Below are positions 55,802 through 64,000 of a DNA stretch of 64,000 bases, piece by piece. The notes below the pieces were generated by a model, which was not told the DNA's origin, searched no databases, and was given only the letters and a program-made list of their open reading frames with translations. This DNA comes from JACCTH01 sp035253825 (GTDB lineage: Bacteria > Actinomycetota > Acidimicrobiia > Spongiisociales > ZC4RG35). The stretch spans positions 1 through 64,000 of the forward strand of contig DATFBM010000037.1 of NCBI GenBank assembly GCA_035253825.1, in the 5' to 3' direction. The position numbers and the translations under genes were made by a program. Numbering within the stretch: the first letter of the stretch is position 1; the number at the start of each line of letters is the position of its first letter.

Positions 55802-58521
55802 TCGATCCCGGCGAAGTCGCCCGGACGCTGCCCGACGATTTCATCCACCAGCTCTGGGATGACGATCCCGAAGAGACCCAGGAGTGGCTTGATTCACTCG
55901 ACGCCGTAAACGCCACCGATGGTCCGGTGCGGGCCCGTTTTCTCCTCGCCAAGCTGATCGAGCGGGCTCACTCCCTCAATATCGGGGTCCCCCCGGTCAT
56001 CACGACCCCATACGTGAACTCGATCCCCCCCGAGGATGAACCTGAGTATCCGGGAGATGAGTATCTCGAACGGCGCATTCGAAGGTTTATCCGGTGGAAC
56101 GCGGCGGTGATGGTGATCAAGGCGAACCATCGGGAAAAAGGGATTGGGGGCCACCTCTCGACGTTCGCCTCCTCCGCCACCCTTTACGAAGTCGGCTTCA
56201 ACCATTTCTTCCGGGGAAAGGCCGCCGGCGATCCGGGAGACCACATCTACCTCCAGGGGCACGCCGTTCCCGGCATCTATGCCCGCGCCTTTCTCGAGGG
56301 CCGCCTCGACGAGGAGCACCTCGACAACTTCCGATTCGAGATTGGAGGAAAGGGGCTCTCCTCCTATCCGCATCCGCGGCTGATGCCCGACTTCTGGGAG
56401 TACCCAACCGTTTCGATGGGACTGGGTCCGATCAATTCCATCTACCACGCCCGCTTCAATCGCTACCTCCACAACCGCGGTATCGACGACACCTCCCAAT
56501 CCAGGGTCTGGTGTTTCCTTGGTGACGGCGAGTGCGACGAGCCCGAGACTCTCGGTTCCATCTCCCTCGCCAGCCGCGAGAAGCTTGACAACCTGGTTTG
56601 GGTAGTCAATTGCAATTTGCAGCGGCTCGACGGCCCGGTGCGCGGGAACGGGAAGATCATCCAGGAACTCGAGTCAGTGTTTCGCGGCGCCGGGTGGAAC
56701 GTGATCAAGGTCATCTGGGGTAGCGGCTGGGACAGCCTGCTCGATGCAGATCACGAGGGCGCTCTGGTCGGAGTGATGAACGACACCGTCGACGGCGAGT
56801 ACCAGCGATACAAAGCCGAGAACGGGGCTTTCGTTCGCGAGCACTTTTTTGGCAAGGACCGTCGAGCGCTGGCCCTGGTTGAGAACTGGAGCGATGACGA
56901 GATTTGGGCTCTTCGACGCGGCGGCCTCGACTTCCGCAAGATCTATGCCGCCTACAAGCTCGCTACCGAGCTGGAAGGTGCCCCGACCGTGATCCTGGCC
57001 AAGACGATCAAGGGGTGGACTCTCGGACCTGACGTCGAGGGCCGCAACGCCACCCATCAGATCAAGGAACTGACCAACGCCCAACTGCGCGAGCTGCGAA
57101 CCCGGCTCTCACTCGAGGACGACGTTCCGGAGGAGTCCCTAGAAGGCGACAAGGTGCCGATGTACCTCCGCTTCGCCGATGGCTCTCCCGAGGCTCAGTA
57201 CCTGCATCAGCGCCGCAAGGTGCTCTCCGGCTATCTCCCGGCGCGGACGACCGAAGTCCGGACTCCGCTCACCTTGCCCGGACCGGAGGCCTTCGCCGAG
57301 ATCTACTCCGGATCGGGGAAGGTCGAAGCCTCGACCACCACGGCCTTCACCAGGTTGATACGAAATCTGGCGCGAACCGAGGAGTTCGGGCCCCGGGTGG
57401 TGCCCATCGTCCCCGATGAGGCGAGGACCTTTGGCATGGACTCGCTCTTTCGGGAACTCAAGATCTACGCCAGCACCGGCCAGCTCTACGAACCGGTCGA
57501 CGCCAAGATGCTGTTGACCTACGCCGAATCGAAGGCCGGTCAAATCCTCGAAGAGGGGATCACGGAAGCGGGCTCGATGGCCTCCTGGATCGCTGCCGCC
57601 ACCAGCTACGCAGTGCGGGGGATCGCCATGGTGCCTTTCTTCATCTTCTACTCGATGTTCGGATTCCAGCGAGTGGGAGACCTGATCTGGTCGGCGGGCG
57701 ATGCCCGGGCTCGCGGCTTTCTACTCGGGGCCACAGCCGGACGCACCACCCTGGCCGGCGAGGGGCTCCAACATCAGGATGGGCACAGCTTGGTGCTCTC
57801 GGTCACGAACCCCGCCTGCGAGAGCTACGACCCCGCCTTCGCCTACGAGGTCGGAACGATCATCGAAGGCGGTTTGCACCGCATGTACGGAGAGAACGAG
57901 GACGTCTTCTTCTATCTCACCCTCTACAACGAGAACTATCCCCAGCCGCCCCGCCCCGAGGGGATCGGCGAGGACATCCTCCGCGGTATCTACCGCTTCA
58001 GCCAGGCCCCGGCGGGCAACCACCATCGAGCGACCATCCTCTTCTCCGGCACCTCGAACCTCGCCGCCCGCAAGGCCCAGGTGGACCTGGCGGACAACTA
58101 CGGCGTGGGGGCCGAGCTTTGGTCGGTGACGTCGTATCAAAAGCTCCGGGGGGAGGCGATTGGAGTCGAGCGCTGGAATCGCCTCCATCCGACCGAAAGC
58201 CCGCGTGAGCCCCATATCACCTCCGTCCTCAGGACCACGGAAGGGCCCATCCTGGCTGTCACCGATTTCATGAAATTGGTGCCCGATCAAATCGGGCGTT
58301 TCGTGCCTCGCCCCTACGTGACGCTCGGCACCGACGGCTTTGGTCGCTCCGACGGGAGGGCAGCGTTGCGCCGCCACTTTGAGACAGACAGCGGGCACGT
58401 CGCGCTGGCGGTGCTGTCGGAACTGGTCCGGGCGGGAGAGCTCGAGCCCTCCGTGATCGCTGATGCGGTAGCCCGCTACGGCATCAATCCCGATGCGGTC
58501 GACCCTCGCCTAGTTCACTAG
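55798..58521 (+). CDS. aceE: Pyruvate dehydrogenase E1 component, homodimeric type
   Basis: Thiamine-diphosphate enzyme decarboxylating pyruvate and acetylating the E2 lipoyl domain. The 907-residue length is that of the AceE homodimer used by actinobacteria and gammaproteobacteria. The ThDP motif GDGECDEPE (242-250) continues to VNCNLQRLDGPVRGNGKI. Other AceE hallmarks: GGHLSTFASSATLYEVGFNHFF (about 118-138), GRTTLAGEGLQHQDGHSLV and the C-terminal YVTLGTDGFGRSDGRAALRRHFE. ATG at 55798 is chosen because it overlaps the upstream stop; 41 extra upstream residues have no homology. The E2 and E3 genes are not in the window, as in mycobacteria where aceE is isolated. Confidence 0.97.
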   Translation: MIDPGEVARTLPDDFIHQLWDDDPEETQEWLDSLDAVNATDGPVRARFLLAKLIERAHSLNIGVPPVITTPYVNSIPPEDEPEYPGDEYLERRIRRFIRWNAAVMVIKANHREKGIGGHLSTFASSATLYEVGFNHFFRGKAAGDPGDHIYLQGHAVPGIYARAFLEGRLDEEHLDNFRFEIGGKGLSSYPHPRLMPDFWEYPTVSMGLGPINSIYHARFNRYLHNRGIDDTSQSRVWCFLGDGECDEPETLGSISLASREKLDNLVWVVNCNLQRLDGPVRGNGKIIQELESVFRGAGWNVIKVIWGSGWDSLLDADHEGALVGVMNDTVDGEYQRYKAENGAFVREHFFGKDRRALALVENWSDDEIWALRRGGLDFRKIYAAYKLATELEGAPTVILAKTIKGWTLGPDVEGRNATHQIKELTNAQLRELRTRLSLEDDVPEESLEGDKVPMYLRFADGSPEAQYLHQRRKVLSGYLPARTTEVRTPLTLPGPEAFAEIYSGSGKVEASTTTAFTRLIRNLARTEEFGPRVVPIVPDEARTFGMDSLFRELKIYASTGQLYEPVDAKMLLTYAESKAGQILEEGITEAGSMASWIAAATSYAVRGIAMVPFFIFYSMFGFQRVGDLIWSAGDARARGFLLGATAGRTTLAGEGLQHQDGHSLVLSVTNPACESYDPAFAYEVGTIIEGGLHRMYGENEDVFFYLTLYNENYPQPPRPEGIGEDILRGIYRFSQAPAGNHHRATILFSGTSNLAARKAQVDLADNYGVGAELWSVTSYQKLRGEAIGVERWNRLHPTESPREPHITSVLRTTEGPILAVTDFMKLVPDQIGRFVPRPYVTLGTDGFGRSDGRAALRRHFETDSGHVALAVLSELVRAGELEPSVIADAVARYGINPDAVDPRLVH

Positions 58522-58528
58522 CCCGAAC

Positions 58529-59263
58529 ATGACCCGATCCCTCGATGCGCACGATTTCATCTCGTTCCGCGATCCGGACGAGGATCGAATCTGGTTCTTC
58601 GACGCCACCTTCCTCCGGTCCTCGTGGACGTGCATCTTCGGCCGCGGATGCCTCGGGATCTACACCACCCCCACCCCCGAGATGTCTCAGGGGTGCTGTT
58701 CGATGGGAGCGTGGTTCACGGACGAGGAGGATCTGGCAAAGGTCGAAGCCCATGCCGCCCGCCTGAACGACGAAAACTGGCAGTTTCGCAAGAAGGCCGG
58801 AGAGAAGATCTGGCGCCAGCGTGGTGCCGACAAGACCAGCCGGCTCGTGCAAGACGCCTGCATTTTCCTAAACCGACCAGACTTCGCCGCCGGAGCGGGC
58901 TGTGCCCTCCATCTCGGCGCCCTGCAGGCCGGCGAACGGCCACTCGACTGGAAGCCGAACGTTTGCTGGCAGCTGCCTCTTCGCCTGGAGGAGGACACCG
59001 ACGACAGCGGTCAGGTCACCTCGGTATTGCGCGAATGGAAGCGACGGGATTGGGGCGATGGAGGCGACGAGTTCGCTTGGTGGTGCACCGACAGCCCCCT
59101 CGCCTTCATTGGCGGCGAACCCGTCTATCGGTCTCTGCGAGCAGAGATCGTCGAGATGATCGGACAAAAAATCTATGGGCTCCTGGTTGAACACCTGGAA
59201 GCGCCACAACCTCTCCCCCACCCCGCCCTTCGCCAAAATGGGTCTAGACCACCCCGCCGATAA
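58529..59263 (+). CDS. Cysteine-rich conserved protein, unknown function
   Basis: A 244-residue soluble protein with many cysteines in a fixed pattern: WTCIFGRGCLGIYTTPTPEMSQGCCSMGAWF, then DACIFLNRPDF, GAGCALHLGAL, NVCWQLPLRLEED and WWCTDSPLAFIGG. The spacing (C-x5-C ... CC ... C ... C ... C) suggests iron-sulfur or metal binding, similar in spirit to YkgJ-type proteins, though I cannot place it in a named family with certainty. It follows aceE by 7 bp and may be in its operon. Its end overlaps the convergent lipoprotein gene by 20 bp. The proline- and arginine-rich tail has no obvious role. Confidence 0.7.
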   Translation: MTRSLDAHDFISFRDPDEDRIWFFDATFLRSSWTCIFGRGCLGIYTTPTPEMSQGCCSMGAWFTDEEDLAKVEAHAARLNDENWQFRKKAGEKIWRQRGADKTSRLVQDACIFLNRPDFAAGAGCALHLGALQAGERPLDWKPNVCWQLPLRLEEDTDDSGQVTSVLREWKRRDWGDGGDEFAWWCTDSPLAFIGGEPVYRSLRAEIVEMIGQKIYGLLVEHLEAPQPLPHPALRQNGSRPPRR

Positions 59264-61172
59264 GCGCTCCGGCGGCGAGGATCGCCAGATAGGCGAAGAT
59301 TCCGCCGGCGACCAGCGTCCACCGTTGCCAGGCGGGAATGGCTGACCGCCCGATCACGTAATAGAGGATCACACCGAGGAACGGGACCAGGAGGATCACC
59401 GCCGACCAGCCGATCACCGCTCCTTTGCCACGTCCGCTCCGGGCCAGATCCCAGAGGGCGATTGTCACCCAGGCGGCGTAGAGGACGAAGGGCAGAAAAT
59501 AGGCATAGAGGCCGAAGAACACGGATGTGACCGAACCGATTAGCACTCCGAACACGGTGGCTCCTTTCTGTGGGATGACTGCCACTCCGGTGGGGACATC
59601 GGGGACCGCGATCGAGTCGAGATCCAATGGGTAGGTGGCGAACACATCGACCGCAGGCGAGGCTGCAGCATCTGCCGGCATGTTTTCCTGCGGTCCCGGC
59701 TTGGGGGCCGAGCCCACCTCATTCGTTGGTCGAATCCCAAGGCCGTTCTCGGTGATCCTCCCCAGTTGTTCGGTCGAGCCGGCCAAGTCGTAGAGCATGG
59801 GCAGGCGCAGTCCGTCGCAGGTGGCGAAGGACTCCAATCCCACCGGAAGAGTCGTAGTCAGGTCGTTACCAACGAAGCAGTTATCAGAACCGGCCGGACC
59901 TGCCAGGGCAAGGTCAGCCCGGCCTGAGCCCTCGACCACATTTCCTTCCACCCGGTTGCCGGAGCTGGTCCAGAAGTTGCGGTCGAGATTGGGGGTGATG
60001 GCGATTCCGTTGACTTCCTGGTTGAACACCCGGTTGCGCAGGACCAGAGAGTTTTTGCCACCGGCCAGGAGGATGCCGTTGCCCAGAGCGGACCATTGGG
60101 CGTCCTTGGCCGGCGCCCGGCGATTGTTGTTGTCGTGGACGACGTTGCCGGCGATGGTCACGTCGTGGAAGGGCGGCAGGAGTTCGGAATCCAGGGTGTT
60201 GGGGACGATGCCGGCGGCATTGAACCGCCAGACCGAGTTGAGCAGGTAGAGCTCTCCCGAGGCGTTGGTGCCGGAGTAACCGAGGCCGTTCCATTCCGCC
60301 ACCACATGATCTATCACCGCTTGGCAGGGATCGCATTGCCCTATATAGAAACCGGAGTCGGGCGAGCCCGAGGCATAGGAGTGCTCGAAGAGGCCGTCGG
60401 AGGAATCAAAGGCGTAGATGCCGTAGTCGCCGTTGTCGATCGCGGTGACGTAGGAAGCGCGGAACCCGCGTACCCCTGACCAATAGACACCATTGGCGGT
60501 CCCGTTCATGACTGTAAGGTTCTCCACCGCTACCCCGTCGACATAGACCTCGATGACGTTCTCGGCCCGGAATTGAGCATCGAGCACGACCTGATTCCGG
60601 TCGGTGCCGCGGATGACGAGTCCGGGCGTGCTCACCTCGACCGCCTCCTGGTAGCGGCCGGGGGCGATGAGAACCATGTCGCCCGGCTGGGCGAGGTCAA
60701 CCGCCTCTTGCACCGTCGGTGCATCCTCGGGGACCTGGATGGTGATGCCCGACCATTCACCGGGCGCGGCCGACTTGGCGATTCCCTGGGCGGCATCCGA
60801 TGCACCGGGATCGCCCACGACGAGCCGGCCGGCCATCCCCGACCCCTCGGCGTTGCCATGAAGCGTGCAGAAGAAGGCGTACTCGCCCGGCTGGTCGAAG
60901 CGAACCGTGGCGGCGTCACCTTCCATCTGTTGGAGGGAGCCAAAGCTCGATTCCGTAGACCACGAACCGTCGACCGCCACGGCGTTGTGGGGATTGCGGC
61001 CGGCGCCGACAAATGTCACTTCGCCGCCCACCGGGATCCGGATCTCAGAGATCGAGAAGGTGTTGTCGCGCATCTCGACCGTGACATGGCGGGGATCGGG
61101 TGCCTCCCGAACTCCGCCACACCCCAGGAGTAGCAGGGCGGCACCCAAGCCTGCCAGCGGCCATCTCGCCAT
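59244..61172 (-). CDS. Lipoprotein: cupredoxin, parallel beta-helix and membrane-tail fusion
   Basis: A 642-residue fusion. A lipobox signal (LLLLGC, Cys18) is followed by a cupredoxin domain (about 28-120) with type 1 copper ligands His62, Cys102, His105 and Met113 (NPHNAVAVDG; FFCTLHGNAEGSGMAG). Residues about 145-450 are right-handed parallel beta-helix repeats of NosD/pectate-lyase type (IQVPEDAPTVQEAVDLAQPGDMVLIAPGRYQEAVEV, VYVDGVAVENLTVMNGTANGVYWSG and so on). After a linker, residues about 535-642 hold three or four membrane helices ending in a PLDc_N-like segment (VILLVPFLGVILYYVIGRSAIPAWQRW). The combination suggests a surface-exposed copper protein tethered at both ends; its role is unknown. 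It heads the coxG-xdhC-moaB neighbourhood on the same strand but is last in transcription order. Confidence 0.78.
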   Translation of the reverse strand: MARWPLAGLGAALLLLGCGGVREAPDPRHVTVEMRDNTFSISEIRIPVGGEVTFVGAGRNPHNAVAVDGSWSTESSFGSLQQMEGDAATVRFDQPGEYAFFCTLHGNAEGSGMAGRLVVGDPGASDAAQGIAKSAAPGEWSGITIQVPEDAPTVQEAVDLAQPGDMVLIAPGRYQEAVEVSTPGLVIRGTDRNQVVLDAQFRAENVIEVYVDGVAVENLTVMNGTANGVYWSGVRGFRASYVTAIDNGDYGIYAFDSSDGLFEHSYASGSPDSGFYIGQCDPCQAVIDHVVAEWNGLGYSGTNASGELYLLNSVWRFNAAGIVPNTLDSELLPPFHDVTIAGNVVHDNNNRRAPAKDAQWSALGNGILLAGGKNSLVLRNRVFNQEVNGIAITPNLDRNFWTSSGNRVEGNVVEGSGRADLALAGPAGSDNCFVGNDLTTTLPVGLESFATCDGLRLPMLYDLAGSTEQLGRITENGLGIRPTNEVGSAPKPGPQENMPADAAASPAVDVFATYPLDLDSIAVPDVPTGVAVIPQKGATVFGVLIGSVTSVFFGLYAYFLPFVLYAAWVTIALWDLARSGRGKGAVIGWSAVILLVPFLGVILYYVIGRSAIPAWQRWTLVAGGIFAYLAILAAGALIGGVV

Positions 61173-61178
61173 CGGGTG

Positions 61179-61739
61179 TCAGCTCGGTTTCTTGCGGAAT
61201 AGGCTCCTCAGCCAGGTGATGAGGCTCGACCAGAAGAGCCGAAAGGGCTTCACCTCACCCGCCTCGATGGAAGCCGCCGCTTCCTCGCTCGGTGCCCCCA
61301 TCTTCTGTTCCAGGCATCCGACGAAGTCGGAGATCAGGCGGCGACTCATCTCGTTGATGAGGCCCGTGCGGCCGAACTGAGCGGCGGGTCCGGCGAGACT
61401 TATGTCCGCGTCGATCGTCACCTCTGTCGCCGCACCCTCCTTCTCGGTCAAGGCGTAGTTGACCTTCACCTGGCCACGGCTCCCACCCCTCCGGTCGACC
61501 CCCTTGCCGTCGATCAACGCCGTGTGGCTGGACGCGTTTGCCGAGATCTTGGCTTCACCCTCAAAGGTGGCAGAAATCGGACCGAGCTTGACAGAGATCT
61601 TTCCCTCGTAGACCCCATCGCCCTTGCTTGCCTCCAGACTCGCCCCCGGAAGGCATTGCGCAACCGCGGCCACATCCTGAAACTGCTCCCACACTGCTGG
61701 CAGCGGTCGAGCCACCTCGAAGGTGTGGGTTATCTGCAT
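61179..61739 (-). CDS. coxG: CoxG/SRPBCC-family protein
   Basis: A 186-residue SRPBCC-fold protein of the carbon monoxide dehydrogenase subunit G type: MQITHTFEVARPLPAVWEQFQDVAAVAQCLPGASLEASKGDGVYEGKISVKLGPISATFEGEAKIS and IDADISLAGPAAQFGRTGLINEMSRRLISDFVGCLE are diagnostic. A C-terminal hydrophobic/basic tail (FRLFWSSLITWLRSLFRKK) may anchor it, as CoxG helps recruit the molybdenum hydroxylase to the membrane. It lies 9 bp after xdhC. CoxL/M/S structural genes are not in the window. Confidence 0.9.
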   Translation of the reverse strand: MQITHTFEVARPLPAVWEQFQDVAAVAQCLPGASLEASKGDGVYEGKISVKLGPISATFEGEAKISANASSHTALIDGKGVDRRGGSRGQVKVNYALTEKEGAATEVTIDADISLAGPAAQFGRTGLINEMSRRLISDFVGCLEQKMGAPSEEAAASIEAGEVKPFRLFWSSLITWLRSLFRKKPS

Positions 61740-61748
61740 CGACTCAAC

Positions 61749-62795
61749 CTAATTTGACCACTTCTGGGGTCGCCAGTTCTGCGGTCCCTTCTTGTCGACC
61801 AGAAATCCACCGCGGCGCTGACGGCGCACGGTGAGGATCTCCGAAAGTATCGCCCAGGCAATTTCAATTGGCCCATCTGCCCCGAGGTCGAGACCGGCAG
61901 GCCCAAAGATGCGCTCGGTCGGGGCGGGCTCGATCCCTCTGGCGGAGAGGTCTTTCAACATTCGCTCCAGCCGTTCGCCTGGCCCGAGACAGCCGATATA
62001 TGCGGCGCCGGTCCCGATCAGGGATCCGAGATTTTCGACGTCGCGGAGATAGTTGTGCGACATGATGACGAAGTAGGCCCCATCGTCCGTGTCGACATGG
62101 CTGGTGAGGTCGGCGGGAGCGCACTGGACCAGACGATCGGCCTCGGGAAATCTCTCGTGGGTGAGAAAGGCCCGGCGGTCGTCGACCACCGTGGTTTCGA
62201 ACCCGAGTTCCTTGCCGAGGCGGACGAGGGGCACTGCATCGTGACCGGCCCCACAGACGATCAGTCGACTCCGTCCAGAGACGACCTCGAGCAGATAATC
62301 GACCCCGGCCCGGTGGAGGCGGCGATGCCGCCCTTCACGGCGGGCGTTGGCCAGTTCCGCGCCCCAAATCTCATCGCTCACCTCAACCCCCATATGGGTC
62401 CCGACCTCAGGCCCGCTCAGGACGTGCAATACCCCACCCGGTCCCGAGTCGATCAGCTCGCTCAGCGCTTGCGCGGCTCGTGCCGACTCCATGAGTAGTT
62501 GGGTCACCCCGTTGCAGCCGATTCCCCAACCCCAGACCGCCTCGTCATCCGCAGTGAGATCGAACTCGACTATGCGGGCAGGATCGTCTTCACCCATCGC
62601 TGCGGCGATGTCGATCAGTTCGTTGTCGAGACAGCCTCCGGAAACTGTCCCCACCATCGAACCGTCCCTCGAAATGAGCTGGCGGGCTCCCAAACCGCGA
62701 TAGGTCGAGCCTTTTACCCCGACAACCGTCGCCAGCACGAAATCGATCTGGCGGCGTCGCCATTCCGGAACCGATTCCAGCACCTGGTCGGCCAC
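61749..62795 (-). CDS. XdhC/CoxI-family molybdenum-cofactor maturation protein
   Basis: A 348-residue XdhC family protein that loads sulfurated molybdopterin into xanthine-dehydrogenase- or CO-dehydrogenase-type enzymes. The N-terminal domain has VLATVVGVKGSTYRGLGARQLISRDGSMVGTVSGGCLDNELI and WGWGIGCNGVTQLLME; the C-terminal Rossmann domain has RLIVCGAGHDAVPLVRLGKELGFETTVVDDRRAFL and YIGCLGPGERLERMLKDL. All are standard. It starts 9 bp after the moaB-like gene and is followed by coxG. Confidence 0.93.
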   Translation of the reverse strand: MADQVLESVPEWRRRQIDFVLATVVGVKGSTYRGLGARQLISRDGSMVGTVSGGCLDNELIDIAAAMGEDDPARIVEFDLTADDEAVWGWGIGCNGVTQLLMESARAAQALSELIDSGPGGVLHVLSGPEVGTHMGVEVSDEIWGAELANARREGRHRRLHRAGVDYLLEVVSGRSRLIVCGAGHDAVPLVRLGKELGFETTVVDDRRAFLTHERFPEADRLVQCAPADLTSHVDTDDGAYFVIMSHNYLRDVENLGSLIGTGAAYIGCLGPGERLERMLKDLSARGIEPAPTERIFGPAGLDLGADGPIEIAWAILSEILTVRRQRRGGFLVDKKGPQNWRPQKWSN

Positions 62796-62804
62796 GGGCC
62801 CAAG

Positions 62805-63275
62805 TTAGTGGCTGGTGTTTCCTGCCAGAAGCTCGAGCGCATGGGGCAGCACTGGCACCAGCGATGCCAACCCCTCCTCGACCCCCCGGGGGCTGCCTGG
62901 CAAATTCACGATCAGAGTGTCGCCCCTGCTTCCCACCACCGCCCGTGACAACACCGCCATCGGAGTTGACTCCAGGCCGCGGGCGAACAACAGATGCACC
63001 AGGCCCGGGGCGACGCGATCGATGACGGCGCTGGTTGCTTCCGGGGTCACGTCCCGGGGACCGAATCCGGTGCCCCCCGTGGTGATCACAAGCCGTGCTT
63101 CCTGTGCGAGCTCTACCAGCACCGCGGAGATCACGTCCTGTTCGTCGGGGACGACTTTGCGAGCGATGATCTCGTAGCCGGCTGCCTCCAAGGCGGAAGC
63201 AAGGATGTCTCCTGACTCGTCAACCCTCGTCCCGGCGGCGACCCCATCGGAGACGGTCACCACCGCGGCTTTCAC
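62805..63275 (-). CDS. Molybdenum cofactor biosynthesis protein, MoaB/Mog type
   Basis: A 156-residue protein activating molybdopterin by adenylation. From the GTG at 63275 it runs KAAVVTVSDGVAAGTRVDESGDILASALEAAGYEI, then RLVITTGGTGFGPRDVTPEATSAVIDRVAPGL, and LIVNLPGSPRGVEEGLASLVPVLPHAL, the MoaB/Mog signatures. A longer frame to 63347 extends into the neighbour gene without homology. With xdhC and coxG it makes a molybdenum-hydroxylase maturation set. Confidence 0.9.
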   Translation of the reverse strand: MKAAVVTVSDGVAAGTRVDESGDILASALEAAGYEIIARKVVPDEQDVISAVLVELAQEARLVITTGGTGFGPRDVTPEATSAVIDRVAPGLVHLLFARGLESTPMAVLSRAVVGSRGDTLIVNLPGSPRGVEEGLASLVPVLPHALELLAGNTSH

Positions 63276-63288
63276 GGGCGCAAGTATC

Positions 63289-64000
63289 TCAGGTGACGAA
63301 GAAGGTTTGCGGATCGGGCGGGATCGGTATCCCACGGCTGAGGGCAAAGCGGAAGAGGACGAACAGGATCACCGCCGCCGCCAATAGTCCCCAGCTAAAG
63401 CGCTGGGCGGTGGCGCCCTGGTCGGGATCGACCGACTTGCTGCCCGGGGCGGCGAGGAGCGTGGCCACGGTGAAGAGTCCGTACAGGGGCAAAGCCGAGA
63501 TGAGGCCCCCGCCCGAATCGGGCAGCAAATAGACCACGGCCAGCAATGCGCCCGCCAAGCCCGCGATCACCGCGATCTTGGCGACAAACGCCACCCGTCT
63601 TGACGGGGTAGAGATCTCGCGTCGGCTGGTGGCGAAGGCCAAGAAGGCGGGCGCCGCCGCCAAAGATACGAGGAGCAGACCAATCGCCCCGGCGACGCCG
63701 ACCACGACATTGATTCCCGCCGGCAGGTCGAAGTGAGCCAACGCCAGCGCGAGATCGGAATCGGCGTCGATCCCCGCCTGGGCCATGGGTACGAATCCCT
63801 GTCGGAAGCTGTGCAGGATCAGCCAGAGAACGCAAAGGCGGGACGGATCGTGCCGACGGCTTCCGGGGTACACCGCCAGGAATGCACCTCCGGCGATCAG
63901 CGCCGCCAGGGCTCCGCCGGCCAGGGCCAAGGGGTTGTCGCCCGCCGTGAACTCAACCCGGTCGTGATAGAGCACGGGGCCGCGATCGAGCAGAAATCCC
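63289..64000 (-). CDS. Integral membrane protein, unknown, 5' end beyond window
   Basis: At least 237 residues with about six membrane helices (NPLALAGGALAALIAGGAFLAVY through FSWGLLAAAVILFVLFRFALS). The frame is open to the right edge: the first visible residues read GFLLDRGPVLYHDRVEFTAG and look like coding sequence, so the GTG at 63975 is probably internal and the gene begins outside. No transport or enzyme motif was recognised. It lies 13 bp before the moaB-like gene and may lead the molybdenum maturation operon. Confidence 0.65.
   Translation of the reverse strand, partial: GFLLDRGPVLYHDRVEFTAGDNPLALAGGALAALIAGGAFLAVYPGSRRHDPSRLCVLWLILHSFRQGFVPMAQAGIDADSDLALALAHFDLPAGINVVVGVAGAIGLLLVSLAAAPAFLAFATSRREISTPSRRVAFVAKIAVIAGLAGALLAVVYLLPDSGGGLISALPLYGLFTVATLLAAPGSKSVDPDQGATAQRFSWGLLAAAVILFVLFRFALSRGIPIPPDPQTFFVT

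Overview
The window reads as chromosomal DNA of a high-G+C actinobacterium, most likely from the class Acidimicrobiia or a near relative. This is inferred from gene content, not from a marker-gene search. The main pointers are a two-gene AdnA/AdnB-type helicase-nuclease pair, a mycobacterial-type SOS box on dinB, a DtxR-type metalloregulator, an InhA/FabI-type enoyl reductase, a rnc-mutM-acyP-smc-ftsY arrangement, and many GTG/TTG starts with leaderless-looking promoters. No rRNA, tRNA, CRISPR array, insertion sequence or prophage was seen. Coding density is very high. The only gene-free stretch above 300 bases is 39108-39732, and it is not empty.

Layout. 1-4.7 kb: pyrimidine-nucleoside phosphorylase (cut by the window edge), an EamA transporter, etfB-etfA, and a phosphodiesterase. 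4.7-10.7 kb (minus strand): mutM-acyP-smc-ftsY-cdd. 10.8-15.1 kb: a ferric-iron ABC importer facing a DtxR-family regulator across a palindromic operator. This cassette separates rnc from mutM. 15.1-21.3 kb (minus strand): recG-rsmD-coaD-coiled-coil protein-DUF177-rpmF-plsX-rnc. 21.4-22.1 kb: rpmB, a degenerate cold-shock-like gene, and a stand-alone AsnC ligand domain. 22.1-27.4 kb: SOS-boxed dinB, then a 965-residue transporter/HEAT/cyclic-nucleotide-binding fusion and a sensor-like membrane protein. 27.4-30.4 kb: moxR-DUF58-VWA. 30.5-33.8 kb: hydrolase, membrane-anchored Mur ligase, D-Ala-D-Ala ligase. 33.9-39.1 kb: orphan histidine kinase, fabI, acyl-CoA ligase and small membrane proteins.

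39.1-47.5 kb is the most unusual part. Two tandem, paralogous, highly structured non-coding RNA units lie here. Each has a matching promoter (TTGACG-N18-TAYGTT), a pair of CGCGAAAA repeats 20 bp apart upstream, and its own terminator. After them come a stand-alone four-cysteine RecB-type nuclease, a secreted CAP protein, and the AdnA/AdnB-like pair. 47.5-64 kb: dtd, plsB, a drug-type ABC-2 exporter operon, a CCAEP-tail radical SAM protein sharing a bidirectional promoter with a hydrolase-aceE operon, a cysteine-rich protein, a cupredoxin/beta-helix lipoprotein, and molybdenum-hydroxylase accessory genes (coxG, xdhC, moaB-like).

How the parts fit. The core clusters cover ribosome maturation, phospholipid synthesis, chromosome segregation, protein targeting and DNA repair. 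RecG, pol IV, MutM and AdnAB make the window rich in repair genes. Start codons were re-chosen where overlap, Shine-Dalgarno or -10 evidence was clear. All functional calls rest on motifs read by eye.
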